Below are positions 61,878 to 64,000 of a stretch of DNA of 64,000 nt, one piece after another. The first letter of the stretch is position 1. Each line of letters starts with the position of its first letter. A program made the position numbers and the translations under genes. The notes below the pieces were generated by a model. It was not told the DNA's origin. It searched no databases and saw only the letters and a list, made by a program, of their open reading frames with translations. Source of the stretch: Burkholderia sp. (lineage in GTDB: Bacteria; Pseudomonadota; Gammaproteobacteria; Burkholderiales; Burkholderiaceae); contig CP144361.1 in assembly GCA_040954445.1 (NCBI GenBank), positions 558,001 to 622,000 of the forward strand, given 5' to 3'.

Positions 61878-61934
61878 GGCGTTGTTGCATAAATCGAACG
61901 AGCGCCGTTGACGTTGACGAGCAACGGTCGTGGG
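61878..61934 (+). mobile_element. IS-A 5' end scrap
   Basis: Terminus GGCGTTGTTGCATAAATCGA and the first bases of the leader, ending where a second IS-A end starts. Confidence 0.8.
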
Positions 61935-62197
61935 GGCGTTGTTGCATAAATCGAGCGTGGCGGAATCGAAGGAACAGAGCCCCCTGCACCATGCAGCAAT
62001 GGCCGCATGGCTTGGCTTGGTTTCGTAGGCACCGTCGTCGATGATATCGATTTGTTCTTCGCGTGGAATCTGGTCGAGCAACTTGGCCAGAGCGTCACTG
62101 TCAGCTATATTTTGATGCGTCATTAGCGCGGCATGCACTTGACCTGTATTCGCGTTGAGCGCGAGATGGACTTTACGCCACGTGCGCCGCTTCGAGT
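61935..62197 (-). mobile_element. IS-A internal fragment with 3' end joined
   Basis: An IS-A terminus (61935) joined to the transposase middle region (minus strand, [16 protein letters not shown]), with intervening sequence deleted. Ends at GCTTCGAGT, where the next IS-A end begins. Confidence 0.82.
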
Positions 62198-62294
62198 GGC
62201 GTTGTTGCATAAATCGAGCGAGAGCCGGTAACGGTTTATGCGCAGCGGTCGGGCCAGCCTCCTGTTATTGATCCGCGATTCTTGATCTTGAAAT
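62198..62294 (+). mobile_element. IS-A 5' end joined to a MITE end
   Basis: Terminus and leader up to CCAGCCTCCTG, then TTATTGATCCGCGATTCTTG of an IS-B/MITE arm (62270-62293). It is preceded by GCTTCGAGT (62189-62197), the same 9 bp that follow the IS-A copy ending at 63928, so these two ends may once have been one insertion. Confidence 0.8.
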
Positions 62295-62805
62295 GGCGTT
62301 GTTGCATAAATCGAGTGTGAGGACGCAATAGCATCGACGGGTAATTTCAGGCGATACGAACAGATTGCGGACGAGCGAGGTCCGCCATACGGTTGATGAC
62401 GCCGACGCGAATGGAGACCTCGGTCGCCTGCGCGGCGATGTGACGCGCCCAGAGACAGTGGCCGGTGAGGGTCTCTTGAACCGATACATCGCATTCTCGG
62501 CAAGCGATCGCCGGTGGTAGCCACTGTCTTGCTTCCATTCTCGACGACCGTCACGGGCAATTGCATCAACCGCGCCATTACGCCACGCCGCACCGGGCAT
62601 ATCCGCTGGCCAATGAGCGGCACCCTCGCGTGGCGGAATCGAAGGAATAGCACTGCGTGCAGCAATGGCCGCATGGCATGGCTTGGTGTCGTAGGCACCG
62701 TCACCGCCGATGACATCGATTTGTTCTTCGCGTGGAATCTGGTCGAGCAACTTGGCCAGAGCGTCACCGTCAGCCACATTCTGATTCGTCATTAGCGCGG
62801 CATGC
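62295..62805 (-). mobile_element. IS-A copy, 3' half
   Basis: 3' end and C-terminal half of the transposase (minus strand, from NVADGDAL to the end) with a 2-bp insertion near YREK (GGGTCTCTTGAACC). It is cut at GCATGC by the next copy. Confidence 0.9.
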
Positions 62806-63928
62806 GGCGTTGTTGCATAAATCGAGCGAGATCCGTTGACGTTTACGCGCAATGGTCGCGGGGCCAGCCTCCTATCAAGTCAGATTCCAGAGTAACTGCC
62901 TAATTTTTGCCAAGAAAATGCGCAAGGACATACACAAGAAAGGTGAGCCGAAGGCACGCTACCGTGTCAGGAATTGGGCGGCCTATAATGAAGGCCTGAT
63001 CAGCCGGGGGAACGTAACAATATGGATAGATGAAGCCGTCCTTGCCAGAATGCCCGATGCCATACCCACACGTGGTCGCCCGTGTGTATACGGCGATACG
63101 CTGATTCAGGCATTACTTGGCGTGAAGACCGTCTATCGACTGACCTTGCGCGCCCTGCAAGGTTTCACCCAAAGTCTGCGCGATTTGGCCTTCCCGAGCT
63201 TGCCGGTGCCGAATTACACCACGCTCTGTCGCCGGGCAAAAACGCTTGATGTCGAACTGCCGATCCTTCGTGACAATGAACCGATCCATCTGGTTGTCGA
63301 CAGCACCGGTCTGAAGGTCTATGGAGAAGGTGAATGGAAGGTGCGCCAGCACGGCTACTCGAAGCGGCGCACGTGGCGTAAAGTCCATCTCGCGCTCAAC
63401 GCGAATACAGGTCAAGTGCATGCCGCACTAATGACGAATCAGAATGTGGCTGACGGTGACGCTCTGGCCAAGTTGCTCGACCAGATTCCACGCGAAGAAC
63501 AAATCGATGTCATCGGCGGTGACGGTGCCTACGACACCAAGCCATGCCATGCGGCCATTGCTGCACGCAGTGCTATTCCTTCGATTCCGCCACGCGAGGG
63601 TGCCGCTCATTGGCCAGCGGATATGCCCGGTGCGGCGTGGCGTAATGGCGCGGTTGATGCAATTGCCCGTGACGGTCGTCGAGAATGGAAGCAAGACAGT
63701 GGCTACCACCGGCGATCGCTTGCCGAGAATGCGATGTATCGGTTCAAGACCCTCACCGGCAACTATCTCTGGGCGCGTCACATCGACTCGCAGGCGACCG
63801 AGGTCTCCATTCGCGTCGGCGTCATCAACCGTATGACGGACCTCGCTCGTCCGCAATCCGTGCGTATCGCCTGAAATTATGCCCGTCGATGCTATTGCGT
63901 CCTCACACTCGATTTATGCAACAACGCC
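62806..63928 (+). mobile_element. IS-A copy with intact transposase
   Basis: 1123 bp, both termini perfect. It carries the complete transposase frame listed separately. Adjacent 9-bp sequences do not match directly, but the right one (GCTTCGAGT) matches that before 62198. Confidence 0.95.
62918..63874 (+). CDS. IS-A transposase (IS5 family), intact
   Basis: A 318-aa DDE transposase, the second complete frame in the window, reading MRKDIHKKGEPKARYRVRNW through [21 protein letters not shown], and [15 protein letters not shown] (YREK) to the C-terminal ARPQSVRIA. It lacks the extra Arg of the copy at 25588-26547 and differs at scattered residues. This and the other intact frame are the best candidates for active enzyme that could also move the defective copies and mini elements in trans. 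Confidence 0.94.
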   Translation: MRKDIHKKGEPKARYRVRNWAAYNEGLISRGNVTIWIDEAVLARMPDAIPTRGRPCVYGDTLIQALLGVKTVYRLTLRALQGFTQSLRDLAFPSLPVPNYTTLCRRAKTLDVELPILRDNEPIHLVVDSTGLKVYGEGEWKVRQHGYSKRRTWRKVHLALNANTGQVHAALMTNQNVADGDALAKLLDQIPREEQIDVIGGDGAYDTKPCHAAIAARSAIPSIPPREGAAHWPADMPGAAWRNGAVDAIARDGRREWKQDSGYHRRSLAENAMYRFKTLTGNYLWARHIDSQATEVSIRVGVINRMTDLARPQSVRIA

Positions 63929-64000
63929 GCTTCGAGTAGCCGTGCTGGCGTACCTTCCATTCACCTTCTCCATAGACCTTCAGACCGGTGCTGTCGACAA
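63929..64000 (-). mobile_element. IS-A fragment at the window edge
   Basis: Transposase middle region on the minus strand (from GCTTCGAGTAGCC), continuing beyond the window. Confidence 0.85.

Noticed and set aside
1..64000. tRNA or rRNA genes
   Set aside because: No cloverleaf with the usual T-loop and D-loop sequence and no rRNA segment was recognised while reading; short tRNAs could still be missed without a covariance search.

Overview
The window looks like one piece of an eroding genome from the family Burkholderiaceae (Burkholderia sensu lato). The housekeeping proteins match what I know of Burkholderia orthologues almost residue for residue, and several small Burkholderia gene pairs are still adjacent (tyrS-dtd, mutL-miaA, pyrH-frr-uppS, parA-parB, ftsK-lolA, zinc ribbon-waaF). 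Roughly half of the 64 kb is insertion-sequence DNA. That combination fits a host-restricted or vertically transmitted symbiont at an intermediate stage of genome reduction; leaf-nodule or insect-associated Burkholderia are candidates. The organism is inferred, not proven.

Two mobile families dominate. 'IS-A' is an IS5-family element of the IS903 type: about 1.12 kb, ends GGCGTTGTTGCATAAATCGA, a DDE transposase of about 318 aa with a YREK motif, and 9-bp target duplications where these survive. There are about 16 near-full copies and more than 20 fragments, often nested; only two transposase frames look fully intact (25588-26547 and 62918-63874). 'IS-B' is an IS630-type element present only as pseudogenes. 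It has spawned a MITE of 90-120 bp that inserts at TA and carries the first codons of the IS-B transposase. Traces of an IS427-like and an IS30-like element and other small repeats are also present.

Layout of the host genes, nearly all single-gene or two-to-three-gene islands between IS copies: uvrA 3' part (1-1127), rpiA, tyrS plus dtd remnant, a small unknown gene, proS, dnaA with one DnaA box, a purL fragment, a broken parA with intact parB and a parS site inside mnmG, a ZnuD-like TonB receptor, argJ, mrp/apbC, a two-domain ABC permease, pgk, yggX, waaF, a zinc-ribbon gene, uppS-frr-pyrH, an orphan barstar-like gene, terC, mutL (frameshifted in a C8 tract), miaA, an ftsK 3' remnant and lolA.

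The retained genes cover DNA repair, tRNA charging and modification, replication initiation, chromosome segregation, central carbon and arginine metabolism, undecaprenyl and LPS synthesis, and lipoprotein export. The losses (dtd, purL, parA, probably mutL, ftsK 3' end) and the scrambled order suggest relaxed selection with recombination between IS copies. IS ends do more than interrupt: their terminal sequence supplies the last codons and stop of several genes (uvrA, miaA, mrp, purL) and lies 0-4 bp from the start codons of rpiA, proS and mnmG. I saw no tRNA, rRNA or CRISPR.
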